Assembly (NCBI GenBank): GCA_026874595.1
Contig: CM049322.1
Coordinates: 26,015,400-26,079,399, forward strand
Direction: 5' to 3'
Length of the DNA: 64,000 nucleotides
Source of the DNA: Sipunculus nudus
Lineage: Eukaryota; Annelida; Sipuncula; Golfingiida; Sipunculidae
Of the stretch, positions 1 through 9,982 are shown one piece after another. The number at the start of each line of letters is the position of its first letter. The first letter of the stretch is position 1. The notes under the pieces were generated by a model. It was not told the DNA's origin. It saw nothing but the letters and a program-made list of their open reading frames with translations, and did no database searches. Both the position numbers and the translations under genes were made by a program.

Positions 1-2
1 AA

Positions 3-355
3 AAGCTTGGGGTTGACATTGAAAGAAAAGATATTGATGCTGCTCATAGAGTTGGTAAATATACTGGAAATAATGCTGCTCCTGGAAAGGGGCCCAGGGC
101 AATTATTGTTAAATTTCTGAGAAGAGAGGTCAAAGAAATAGTGATGAAGGAAAGGAGAAAATGCAAAGGATCAAGAGTAGTAATAATGGATGATTTGTGT
201 AAAGAACTTCATGAACTGTACAACAGAGTAAAAAAGACCAAAGAATAAAAGAGGCATGGACTTGGGATAGGAAGGTTTTCATAAAGGATTTAAGAGGAGG
301 GATTAAACAGGTCAGATACGGACAATCATTGGAACAGCTAATTGCAATTACTTGA
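3..355 (+). pseudogene. LINE ORF1 C-terminal fragment (RNA-binding protein), frameshifted
   Basis: The reading frame open from the left edge contains DIDAAHRVGK, then RAIIVKFLRREVKE and VVIMDDLCKELHELYNRVKK. This pattern (an A-H-R-[VI]-G block, a hydrophobic strand, then a basic helix) is typical of the RRM and C-terminal domain of L1-type ORF1 proteins, which bind the LINE RNA. The frame hits a stop at 246-248, but the next frame continues at once with EAWTWDRKVFIKDLRGG and ends at 353-355, so one indel near 240 broke the gene. The start lies outside the window. Identification is by family resemblance; the exact clade is inference. Confidence 0.75.
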
Positions 356-573
356 TATTGTAAATATAAGAATTAATATAAAGCCAGGCAAGGAAAATGA
401 CCATATGGTTTTATACTCATGTATATTGTGTTTTGTTTTTGTGATCATTGATATGAAGGCCTGTAAGCTTAATTTAACACTGATGATTATGATGCATGAT
501 GATACAAATAAGAAATTCTCATATTATAACTACCCTAAAGATTCAAAATGTTTCATTTCAAGTAATTATTTTT
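356..573 (+). other. LINE ORF1-ORF2 spacer
   Basis: A 218-bp A+T-rich spacer lies between the ORF1 stop and the ORF2 methionine. No independent feature is seen. Confidence 0.5.
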
Positions 574-1812
574 ATGGCAGATAATATTAAATTCCAAGTC
601 CTCTCATTAAACGTCAGGGGAATAAGAAAATATATGAAGAGAAGACAAATCTTAAATTGGTTAGTTAAACATAATAGTTATAATGGTGTAAGCTTTTTAC
701 AAGAATGCCACTGTACAAAACAGGACGAGAGTACATGGTCTAATCAGTGGCGAGGAGTAATGTATTTTTCACATGGAAAATCAAAGTCTTGTGGTGTATG
801 TACATTAATTGGCAAGAATCTGGAATTCAGAGAAATTAATAAATCTATAGATCTTTCTGGGAGGTGTGGAATGTGAAATTAATGGTTTGCACTGTCTGCT
901 TCTAAACATATATGCCCCAAACCATGAAACTCAGCAAGTCGAATTTTATGAAATGATCCTCACTGAACTGTTAGAACTGACTATGGAAAACAGATGTACA
1001 GATTATATGGGGTGGTGACTTTAATGTTCATTTTACAGAACTTGACGCAGATGGAGGAAGGACCACTGTTAAACATAATCCTGTCAATAAAATAACTACC
1101 ATCATGGAAGCTTTAAACCTGTGTGATATATGGCGTCTCAAACATGAAGACATAAAAGCCTTTACTTGGCGATCAAATACTCCTTTAATTCAGAGACATC
1201 TAGATTATTTTTTAATAACAAACACTTTGCAGTCTTTTGTTACAAAATGTGATATAATTCCATCTGTTAGCACAGACCATTCAGCAGTATTAATATATGT
1301 AAACTTCAGCAAAGATAACAAAATGGGACCTTCTCACTGGTATATGAACAATGAATTATTAAATGATACTGAATATTTGAAATTGATTAAGGAAAACATC
1401 AGTGAATGGAAACAGGAAATGAATACTGAAAAGGCAAAGACAAAATGGAAATATATAAAATATAAATTAGAGAGTTCACGAGACAGTATAGTAAATTAAA
1501 GGCTAAACGACTCAAAAAATAAAGTCTGGTTGGAAAATAAAGTGGCTAAACTTGAACAAGAATTAAGATGTTCTGATACACCTGAAACGCAGGATTTATA
1601 CCACACAACAAAGCAAAAGTTACAGGAACATTATGACAACATCACACGAGGAGTTATAATCAGGTCAAGGGCTCAGTGGCTGCAACAGGGAGAAAAGGGG
1701 TCTAGGTATTTTTTAAACCTTGAGAAAAGAAATAAAAATAACTCTGTAATAAGACAATTATATTGTAATGGTGAATATATTAAAGATTCCAAAGATATTA
1801 TGAGATTTATTG
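574..1812 (+). pseudogene. LINE ORF2 N-terminal part: APE-type endonuclease and linker, broken
   Basis: ORF2 starts at the methionine of MADNIKFQVLSLNVRGIRK. The N-terminal domain nicks target DNA to prime reverse transcription. Visible motifs are LNVRG, the glutamate block SFLQECH, the late GGDFNV block (about 1012-1029) and the histidine block SVSTDHSAVL (about 1267-1296), all expected in exonuclease-endonuclease-phosphatase folds. The frame shifts near 870 and again near 1010, and an in-frame TAA lies at 1497-1499. Reading then continues in the same frame through a lysine-rich linker up to the family A insertion. All catalytic blocks can be recognised, but no intact protein can be made. 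Confidence 0.85.
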
Positions 1813-3090
1813 TATCGCCAGACATAGTCTGGAGATACTATGGTTTAGGCACGGTCGCGCCGCCGCCGCCGCAGAGATTTCTTTTGGACACAATAACTCA
1901 AAAAATATTTCACGGATCTTTACCAAACTTGGTATATGTATAGATATGGGTGAGAGGACGACGCCTATTTAAAATGAGATCATGACCTCAACTAGGAGAG
2001 TGACCTTGACCTTGAATAGGTTCAATTTTGGGGAAAATCACACAAATTCTTAAATATCTCAAGAAAACTTGCATGGATTGATCCCAAAATCTAGTTGATC
2101 GAAGACCATGGATAGGGTTGTCATGTTCCAGAAACTGGTGGCGCCACTTATTATTCTTTACTTGTTTTCATGCCGTTTAATATCCCCAAAATTGCTACTT
2201 GACAGTACTGTGAGCATTATAAGTAAAAAACTAATGGACAGATTTCTTTCATATTATGCATATACATAGACATGGGTTATGGGATGATGTATATATAAAT
2301 TGGGGTCATGACCTTTCCTATTAGAGTGGCCTTGACCTTGAATATTGCCATATATGGTGAAAATTACACAAAATCATTAATATCTCAATAAGGGATGCAT
2401 GCATTGGTCCAAAAATCAACATGTTCGAAGATCTTGGAAAGTATTGTCATGTACCAGAAACAGGTGGCGCCACCTGTTATTCTTTTACTTGTTTTGTACC
2501 GCTTAATACCCCATCATTGCCTTTTATCAGTACTGTGAGCATTATAAGTCAAAAACTAATGGACAAATTTCTTTCATATTATGCATATACATGGATATGG
2601 GTTATAGGATAATGTTTATTTGAATAGGGGTCATGACCTTTCCAATGAGTGGCCTTGACCTTGAATATTGCCATATATGGTGAAAATCACACAAAATCAT
2701 TAATTTCTCAGTAAGGGATGCATTGATTGGTCCAAAAATCAACTTGAACGAAGATCTTGGATAGTGTTGTCATGTACGGGAAACAGGTGGTGCCACCTGT
2801 TATTCTTTTACTTGTTTTCGTGCCGTTTAATACCTCATCATTGCCACTTAACAGTATTGTGAGGATTATAAGTCAAAAACTAATGGACAGATTTCTTGCA
2901 TATACATAGACATGGGTTAGGGGATGATGTATATTGAAATTTGGATCATGACCTTTTTTATGAGAATGACCTTTTCTATGAGTGTGGTCTGATATTAATT
3001 GTTGCTGAAGATGGGGGGCCTATTCTTAAAGGGGGGGGGGATTAATTGTCTGGGGATACTATGGCACCTGCGGTGCCAAGCAATATCTAG
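1813..3090 (+). mobile_element. HINE-like element, family A, copy A1 (nested in LINE ORF2)
   Basis: The 5' end TATCGCCAGAC folds with GTCTGGAGATA across a 3-nt loop. The 3' end has hairpin GGCACCTGCGGTGCC (about 3063-3077) followed by AAGCAATATCTAG and TT. The complement of the block just before that hairpin, GTATCCCCAGACAA, repeats the 5' end (ATIR). The core has three units about 325 bp apart, marked by palindrome boxes at 2137, 2463 and 2786, each with the phrase TGACCTTGACCTTGAAT. No coding capacity is seen. Removing exactly 1813-3090 rejoins the LINE ORF2 frame without a shift, which fixes the boundaries. The copy at 56289-58034 is a longer relative. Confidence 0.8.
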
Positions 3091-4826
3091 TTAAAAACAC
3101 ATTTGAAGACAAATATAGGAAAAAAGTGTCATGTGATGAAACTGAGTTGCAAGATTTTTTTCTAAGACTCCAAGCGCCAATGAATAAACTTAATGAGATG
3201 GAAGCTGAGTCATGTGGGGCAAACATCACAAAAAATGCGGTGTATACATGTTTAAAATCTATGAAAAATAACAAAACTCCAGGAAATGACGGTTTGACAA
3301 AAGAATTCTATATAGCATTATTTGATGATCTTTGACAGTGTTTAACTGAATGTGTAAATGAAAACTATGATACTGGATCATTGACATCAACACAAAAACA
3401 AGCTCTTGTTAAATTAATTCCTAAACCAGGAAAGGATTTAATCCATTTGAATGCCTGGAGAACCGATCAGCTTGTTGAATGTTGATGTAAAAATAATAAG
3501 CAAGGTTTTAGTAAAGCGCATTGAAAAATATCTGCAGAAAATTATACAGCCTGATCAGTATGCATTTATAATAGGTCGATATATAGGAGAACCTATAAGA
3601 TTGATTTGGGATATAATGTACTATACTGCTGAAGAGAAACTCCCAGGGATTATGTTTGCAGCTGATTTAGAATCTGCTTTTGACAGTGTAGATTATGATT
3701 TTATTTTGGCAGCTTTAAAATACTTTGGTTTCAGTCATTGATTTCTTAGATGGGTAAAAATATTACATTACGATATACAGAGTTCAGTTATGAATAACGG
3801 ATTCACAACAGGTTATTTTCAGTTGGAAAGAGGAACTAGACAGGGTGACCCACTGGCTGCATATTTATTTATAATTGTTATTGAAATATTGGCTATAATG
3901 ATAAGACAAGATAAAGATATTCATGGAATACAGATTGGAAATACCACTGTCAAAATGTGTATGTTTGCAGATGACACAACTGTTTTAGTTAAGGATGTTG
4001 ATTCATTGAGCAAGGTTCCTGAAGTGCTGCAAATGTTTGAATATTATTCTTCACTTAAAATGAATCGTACAAAGTCAGAGGCAACTTGTATTGGGTCAAT
4101 AAAAGATAAGGTATTGGAGAATTTTAATCTGAAATGGATCAACCTTACAGTGTCAACCATGAAAATACTTGGGATTTATTTTTCATACAATGATGATTTG
4201 GTGTACAAAAACAATTTCAAGAGGGTTGAACACAACTTAGCAATCACATTAAACATGTGGAAAAGCAGAACACTAACAATATATGGCAGAGCAGAGGTGG
4301 TACGCTCATTGGCAATTACAAAACCTCTTTATGTAACTAATATGTTAGTACCACCAAATACTACAGTAAAGAATTTAAAAAGACTACTCTGTGACTTCAT
4401 TTGGAGGGCTAAGAGGCCTAAAGTAAAATATACAACCATTATTGGACAGTATGAGAAAGGGGGGATCAATTTTCCAGACATTGAATGCAAAATAAAGACA
4501 CAAAGAATAGTGTGGATTAAACGCATTTTGTGTTCAGAAGAATCTGCCAGTAGTAAAATTTTGAATTTCAGATTAAGGAAGATAGGCAGATTGAACTGTA
4601 TAAGAGGAAACTTTGATATGAATGTGTTACCTAAAGAATTGCCAAGATTTTATTTGAAATGTTTAGAGGAATGGGCTTCATATGTATCAGTTTTGCCTGA
4701 ATCGACAGAAGATGTCATATATCAAAGCTTGTGGAATAATCAATATATAAAGATTAATAACAGACCTCTATACAACAAACATTATGTAAGTAGCAAATTA
4801 TATTATATAAAAGACCTGGTAAATTA
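3091..4826 (+). pseudogene. LINE ORF2 reverse transcriptase domain, broken
   Basis: Reading resumes after the A1 insertion with KNTFEDKYRKK. The RT fingers follow (NNKTPGNDGLTKEFY, then LIPKPGKD). Palm motif A is AADLESAFDSVD near 3660, motif B is RGTRQGDPLAAYLF near 3831, and the catalytic FADD box is at 3964-3975. The thumb and connection region includes YEKGGINFPDIE near 4450, a block common in L1/Tx1-like ORF2. Breaks seen are a TGA at 3333-3335, a frameshift near 3445 and a TGA at 3739-3741. The metal-binding aspartates are still present. The segment ends where the hAT-like element splits the codon for a tyrosine. Confidence 0.88.
4819..4826 (+). repeat. 8-bp target site duplication, left copy
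   Basis: GTAAATTA lies directly before the TIR TAGGGCTG and is repeated perfectly at 6233-6240 after the other end. An 8-bp duplication is the hallmark of hAT insertion. Confidence 0.9.
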
Positions 4827-5094
4827 TAGGGCTGTATCAATATATCGATATATCGATACGAATCGATACACGACGTCGATACAATAACCGAAATGCGTTG
4901 CATGCTGTATCGGTCGTATCGATGTAAAATATTTATTGCTAACTAATAGGGATATGATTCTAAGTTTAAATATAACCTTGACAATTTATCAAGCTAAATG
5001 CACTGTATATTTGTTGCGTTGGCTTTTAAGACTTGATAAGAAATGTTTATACGCATGCACGTCAGTACTTCCATGACAACTACTTCAATGAGAA

Positions 5095-5521
5095 CTACAA
5101 ATTAAAGCCATAAGAATTATCACAAATAGCAAATACAATGCCCACACAAAACCGATTTTTAAATCATTAAAAATCCTTTCAATTAAAGACATCTTCAGAC
5201 TAAATATATAAAAAATTTGCTATAATTACTGCACAACCAAAATATTTACAAACATTTAATTTTTCAACAAGGACTATGACACACGAACATGACACAAGAC
5301 ATAAAGATATACTTGTTACAAATAAAACCAGACCTAAGATAGCTGACAGCTGTCTGAGAAACATAACACCAAAAGTCATAAATGAAACCGACTAAATCAT
5401 TGTTGACAAAATCTTCACTCATAGTCTTCAAGGTTAGATTTGCTACATCAAACAACATTTTACAAATTATTATAAAGACAAACGCCTTCAGATAAACTGC
5501 TACATCTGTAACAAAAATTAG
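5095..5521 (+). pseudogene. C-terminal tail of a second LINE ORF2 (Jockey/CR1-like), inside the hAT element
   Basis: The frame starting at 5095 reads LQIKAIRIITNSKYNAHTKP followed by IFKSLKILSIKDIFRLNI. A later frame reads DTRHKDILVTNKTR, then THSLQG, and the tail YIKQHFTNYYKDKRLQINCY ends at the TAG at 5519-5521. This 'KAIRII..S.Y.AHT.PLF' block followed by a 'HDTR' block is the usual C-terminal end of Jockey/CR1-type reverse transcriptase proteins. It is very different from the host LINE at 1-8471. Several stops and frameshifts are present. It was either captured by the hAT element or inserted into it. The opposite-strand 95-codon frame here is a shadow of this remnant. Confidence 0.65.
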
Positions 5522-5713
5522 TCTAAGCCATAAAAAATTTGTTTTCATCAATATTTATGTACTATTTCTCTCTCTCAATGTTTCATGCACAGGGGGCTGT
5601 TGTGTAAGCAGGTTAAAATGCTTAACAACAGTCTCCGGACATAATAAAAACAAAAATATTGACATACTTAATATATTTTGTATGGAAGCTTTACTTTTAT
5701 GTCGAATAAAATA

Positions 5714-5714
<1 letters not shown>

Positions 5715-5779
<65 letters not shown>

Positions 5780-5799
5780 GCTCTCTCTCTCTCTCTCTC
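5715..5799. repeat. (CT)n microsatellite
   Basis: An almost pure CT tract broken once by GGTG at 5777-5780 lies within the hAT-like element. Confidence 0.95.
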
Positions 5800-6232
5800 A
5801 ATGATGGATTCATGTTCACAGAAATATACAAAACTGTGTAATTACATGAAGCAAAAAATACAGCCTATGATCTTTCCCATCGAATGAAATAAAACTGTTT
5901 GTGCAGGGGGGGGGGGGGGGGGGGATGCAAAGGGCTAAAAAAAATCGAGATTTTGGAAGTTTTAATTAGATTTTGATAATTAAAATCAGCTGGTCTGTTT
6001 ATTTATTTAATATCAAGCTTAAGCTGCTCAACTTGGGTGCAGAGCATACGGAATATGTGGTACATTAAAATGAAAAAAAAACCATATATATATATATAAA
6101 CATGAAACAAAGCTTTTATAAAGAAATGATATACAAAAAGAAATGAAGCGTATTGTCAATACGTATCGGTATCGAATTAACTGTATCGCAATACGTATTG
6201 TACTGGATGAGGCGAACCGATACCCAGCCCTA

Positions 6233-6240
6233 GTAAATTA
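6233..6240 (+). repeat. 8-bp target site duplication, right copy
   Basis: Perfect second copy of GTAAATTA, directly followed by the resumed LINE ORF2 frame. Confidence 0.9.
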
Positions 6241-6979
6241 TGATGGAAAGTGGAAGCCATGGGAAAAAATACAGGAGAAGAATATATGTATGAATCACAT
6301 TGATTATATGTTTTGGTTGGCATTAAAACGGGCTATTCCAAAAACTTGGAGAGACAGGTTTACAGGGTATGAACAAGTACATGATGAAGGAAGTGAAGTT
6401 GACAGTGTTGTAACAGTGAATGGTTTAGAGAAATTGGATACATTAAATGCTAGAGATATATATAAGACTTTGGTGGAGAAAATATGGGAAACTCCTACAG
6501 CTCAGAAAGTATGGGATAACAAAAACCAAGAAAACAGTATCGAGGTGAAATGGGAACATGTTTATAGTGGAATATATAAAAGTACCTTAGACACTCATCT
6601 TAGAGAGTTTCATTATAAAATATTAAATAACTGCATTCCTCTAAATGATCTGTTGTATAAGTGGAATTTAAAGGAAACCCCTCAATGTGCATTTTGTTTT
6701 GAGCAAAGAGAAAAGATACTACATACATTTCTTGACTGTATGGTTGCTAAGAACTTTTACCTGAAAATAACATCCTGGTTACAGAAGTATAATGTGAATT
6801 TTCCACCAATATCACCATCTTTAATCATATATGGCATGATACCAGTTGGTGAAGATAACATGTTAATTAACCAAATTTTGCTGCTGTACAAATATGTCTT
6901 GAATAAAGAAAGAGAGGGCTATCATTCTGCTTTGTTTGCTGTATATAAAAGTAAATTAATGGATATTGAAAATGTTTAA
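6241..6979 (+). pseudogene. LINE ORF2 C-terminal part with zinc-binding motif
   Basis: The frame continues with DGKWKPWEKIQEK and runs open to the stop at 6977-6979. Near 6682 is CAFCFEQREKILHTFLDC, a C-x2-C-x8-H-x4-C motif like the zinc motif found after the RT in many L1-like ORF2 proteins. It is preceded by FHYKILNNCIPLNDLLYKWN, the usual lead-in to that motif. The domain probably helps nucleic-acid binding during target-primed reverse transcription. This stretch has no internal stop, unlike the upstream parts. An ATG at 6143 lies in hAT sequence and is not the true start. Confidence 0.8.
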
Positions 6980-7160
6980 AGATACATAGCTAATAAAAAA
7001 GGAATTCTAAATACGCATTACCAAAAATGGGGTGAATTGAAAAATATGAGTAAAAACTGAAAATTATATATGAGTACAGTCATACTATGTATGGTCTGAT
7101 CATGAGAAACATAACTTGTATCATAATTTACCTTGAACTATGTTTAAGTATTTGTAATTG

Positions 7161-8364
7161 TATCCGCCAAAACAGAGTTTTGCGGATACTATGTTTTCAG
7201 CTGCACGCCGCCGCGGCACGCCGCCGCGGCTGCCGCCGTGTAGGTGTCCGGAGAACTCCGCCGTAACCGCTGGGCGGAATTTTACGAAACCCGGGATTAT
7301 GTTCGGTCACATGTGAACTGCTGCTCCCCGATTTTGTTTTGGTTTTGACCTCTGACCTTTCCTCTGCGCTCTGCGTCCGTTTGTTCGTCTGTTTCTACAC
7401 ATAAACCCACATATCTCGAAACCGTTCGACGGATCAGGAAAATTTTTTTGCACAAATGTAGCCCTTGGAGAGCTTAATAACATAAACAAAAAATGGTGGC
7501 GCCACCTGCAACCATGTTTGCACAGTGTCAATCTGTTCGTCTGCCTTGGGTTAAAATCACACATATCTCTGCAGTGATTTTATTAATTCACCTGAAATTC
7601 GGCATGCATATACATCCTAGATAGCTTTTCTGATTTTATGACAGGTGGCGCCACCTAATTTCACGTTTACGCTGCAGACATCCAAGCTCTTATCTCGGGA
7701 ACCGTTTGACCAATTGGGCCAAAATTTTGCATGTGTATAGATCTCACATAGCTCTTTATCATACGCAAAACTGGTGGCGCCACCTGCAGCCATTTTTGCA
7801 CAGCTCCTGTCTGTTTGTCTGCCATGGGATAAAATCACTCATATCTCGGCAGTGGTTTGACATATCTGCCTAAAATTTTGCAGGTTTATACATCCCCGAC
7901 AGCTCTCTTGATTTTATGACAGGTGGCGCCACCTGCATTCTGGTTTTATGCAGCAGACATCCAAGCTCATATCTTGGGAACCGTTTGATTGATTGGGCCA
8001 AAGTTTTGCATGTGTTTAGTTCTCACATAGCTCTTTATCATACGCAAAACTGGTGGCGCCACCTTCAAACATTTTTGCACAGCGTCCATCTGTTTGTCTG
8101 CCACGGGCTAAAATCACTCATAAACATATATTGGTTTGACCTATCGGCCTCAAATTTTGCATATGTATACAACTTGGACGGCTTTCTGGATTTTGTGGTA
8201 GGTGGCGCAACCTACATACACCATTTGGCTGCAGACATCCATGCTAATATGCAACACTTCACTCTATTTCCCCTTGCCACTCAATCCATGCCTCACTTCA
8301 CCTGTTCCACTCTGCATGATTTAGGCAGATACACGTGGTCGCTTGTCGACTACCCGTATTCTAG
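7161..8364 (+). mobile_element. HINE-like element, family B, copy B1
   Basis: The 5' end TATCCGCCAAAAC pairs with GTTTTGCGGATA over loop AGA. The 3' end has hairpin AGTCG-CTTGT-CGACT (about 8339-8353), then ACCCGTATTCTAG and TT. Before that hairpin, other B copies (34237, 35970) read GGCGGATA or TGCGGATA, the complement of the 5' end (ATIR). The core alternates ~149- and ~130-bp steps between GGTGGCGCCACC boxes at 7495, 7644, 7774, 7922 and 8052, i.e. a ~278-bp dimeric unit. The 150-codon frame at 7916-8368 crosses these repeats and is not a gene. The element sits in the LINE 3' UTR. Confidence 0.8.
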
Positions 8365-8471
8365 TTGATTGTTTGTTTGACATAAAAAAAAAATTGCCTA
8401 TGATGAAATATAAAGTGAACTTTCAAGTCAAAGAAAAAATCTGTGGCAAAAAAAAAGAAAAAAAAAAAAAA
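8365..8471 (+). other. LINE 3' UTR remainder and A-rich tail
   Basis: Sequence after the B1 end is A+T-rich and finishes in two long A-runs at 8449-8471. I read it as the LINE's 3' tail displaced by B1. B-type core sequence follows at once, suggesting the LINE itself had landed in a B element. Confidence 0.5.
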
Positions 8472-8620
8472 TCTCGGCAGTGGTTTGACTTATCTACCTG
8501 AAATTTTGCAGGTTTATACATCCTTGACAGCTTTCTTGTTTTATGACAGGTGGCGCCACCTACATTTCGGCTGCAGACATCCAGGCTATTATGCATTACA
8601 CCTCACTCTATCACTCTTAC
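8472..8620 (+). mobile_element. Family B core fragment
   Basis: Starts ATCTCGGCAGTGGTTTGAC and has box GGTGGCGCCACC at 8549, then TGCAGACATCCAGGCTATTATG, as in the distal part of B1. Both ends are lost. Confidence 0.7.
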
Positions 8621-9343
8621 TGATGATATAAGAATCTTGTATCGATGGATAGAATGTCATGTATTCCAAATAACACCATGCAGTCACCTATGGTATTTTT
8701 CAGTTCAATTTTAATGATAAAAAAGTAAATCATATTATTCATTACTAATCATTAGGGATCATATGAAGGAAATTAATGATAGACAAAGATGCATTGATAA
8801 TATTTATCTAGATTCCAACTGTGTCTAGTGTACATTGATGTGAAATTAGTCCCAAATTAATATATATTACATATTTTTTTAAAATATAAATAAAAGCCAT
8901 AAAACCAGGTACTTATGATCATTATTTAAATGTGTGAATTTTGTATATTCTGGATTCTCAACATCATTGTTTGGTGAAAACTGAATAAATACCAGACATG
9001 GTGCGAATACTTTGCAATTGTATTTAAATAAAAATATGAATATGTACTCCATTATTTAATTTGCATTAAGAATGGGAATTCAGGTAAAAAAGAAAGTATA
9101 TGAATACCAGTGCAAATAATTTCAAAATGTATTCATGAATGCATTCATGAATATATTCTTTGAAATTATTTTAATAATCATTTCAGTTATATTTCATTTT
9201 AAAAAATCATACGATTCTCTTATTAAAAAAAATTATATTTGGGACAATATTTGTTATTTTTTTTTAATAAATAGTTAAACTCTTATATTATTGCTTATAA
9301 GTTATATGGCCAAGTCAAAATCTGTGTGACAATAGTACTCCAT
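8621..9343 (+). mobile_element. Fragment of a long family E element (third copy of the 38.6-43.9 kb element)
   Basis: Colinear with 40332-40915 and then with the complement of about 41100-41262, both copies of the long E element. Shared phrases include GATATAAGAATCTTGTATCG, the ATTCATGAATGCATTCATGAAT palindromic block (about 9129-9151) and GGCCAAGTCAAAATCTGTGTG. At about 9199-9205 it is uninterrupted (TTTTAAAAAATCAT), which provides an empty-site reference for the self-insertion at 40916. No gene. Confidence 0.75.
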
Positions 9344-9825
9344 TGAGTTTATGCAATGGTGTAGCGTTGCCCGTCTTCCTTTGTCTGTCATGGGTCATAG
9401 CTATCTCTAAAAGGGCAGGAGCTAGCATCACAAAATCTTTTGCAAATATTGGTCATCTAAAAAATTCTATTGGATTTTGCTATTGAATTCTTTGGCTAAC
9501 TGCATTTTCTTAGATTTTATAGGTAAGAAGCTAAAGAACATTTAAAAATGTTCTTCTCTTTAACCGTGCTGCCAAATTGTCCGTTCATCTGTCCCAATAA
9601 ACCTCCCTGGCAAAAAGAACATATCCAAAATATCCTGACTGATACATCCTAGTTTTAAAATGTCCTAGTCCAAAACTTGCAGGTCTGAAACGTCCATTTT
9701 GCTGAAATCATAATGACAGAGGTAGATATGCAGGACATAAAGTGGATCAATATTAAATTTTAAAAATAAACCTCCATTCATACTCCCAAACTTTGCACAG
9801 GTTTGCATTAGGTCTGTAGGCCTTG
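9344..9825 (+). mobile_element. Short family D element, copy D1 (5' trimmed)
   Basis: Begins inside the D 5' region (GTTTATGCAATGGTGTAGCG) and ends GCACAGGTTTGCATTAGGTCTGTAGGCCTTG. The hairpin before the end is degenerate here (GGTCTGTAGGCC). The tail resembles 33368-33539 and 36013-36169. The minus-strand 68-codon frame here is spurious. Confidence 0.65.
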
Positions 9826-9982
9826 TTAGCCAACCTGTGAGCTTATGCGATGGTGCGGCATCGTGCGTCATGCTTCGTGAGTTTTCTGTACGTTAACCAA
9901 AGTTATCTCAAAAACGGCAGGAGGAAGAATTACCAATTTTTTTGCAAATAATCAGTCATCCAAAAAACTATATCGGATATTG
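9826..9982 (+). mobile_element. Family D 5'-end fragment, abutting D1
   Basis: TTAGCCAACCTGTGAGC begins right after the CTTG end of D1. It runs about 157 bp and is then replaced by another D 5' end. This is a head-to-tail junction without spacer. Confidence 0.65.

Larger units (their letters stand above)
4827..6232. mobile_element. Non-autonomous hAT-like DNA transposon (1,406 bp)
   Basis: The element starts TAGGGCTGTATCAATATATC and ends with the complement of TAGGGCTGGGTATCGG, so the terminal repeats share TAGGGCTG and a GTATC block. It is flanked by a perfect 8-bp duplication (GTAAATTA). These are hAT superfamily traits. Both ends are rich in GTATCGATAC-like words near the TIRs. Inside are a LINE tail (5095-5521), a CT microsatellite (5715-5799) and a G-tract (5906-5924), but no transposase. 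Removing the element plus one duplication restores the LINE ORF2 frame, so this insertion came after the LINE. Confidence 0.88.
1..8471 (+). mobile_element. L1/Tx1-like LINE retrotransposon, decayed and thrice interrupted
   Basis: A non-LTR retrotransposon runs from the left edge (5' end outside the window) to an A-rich tract at 8440-8471. Visible parts in order are an ORF1 tail (3-355), ORF2 endonuclease (574-1812), reverse transcriptase (3091-4826), C-terminal zinc motif (6241-6979) and a 3' UTR (6980-7160 and 8365-8471). It is split by a family A element (1813-3090), a hAT-like element (4827-6232) and a family B element (7161-8364). The two-ORF layout, N-terminal APE-type endonuclease and RT motifs point to the L1/Tx1 group. 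ORF2 has several frameshifts and stops, so it is dead. The 3' end is inferred from the A-rich tract, after which family B core sequence begins. Confidence 0.85.

Noticed and set aside
5678-5887. Frame with a long SLSLSL tract
   Set aside because: Translation of the CT microsatellite only.
7916-8368. 150-codon frame in the B1 element
   Set aside because: It runs through alternating tandem units and the 3' hairpin; homologous units elsewhere do not keep the frame.
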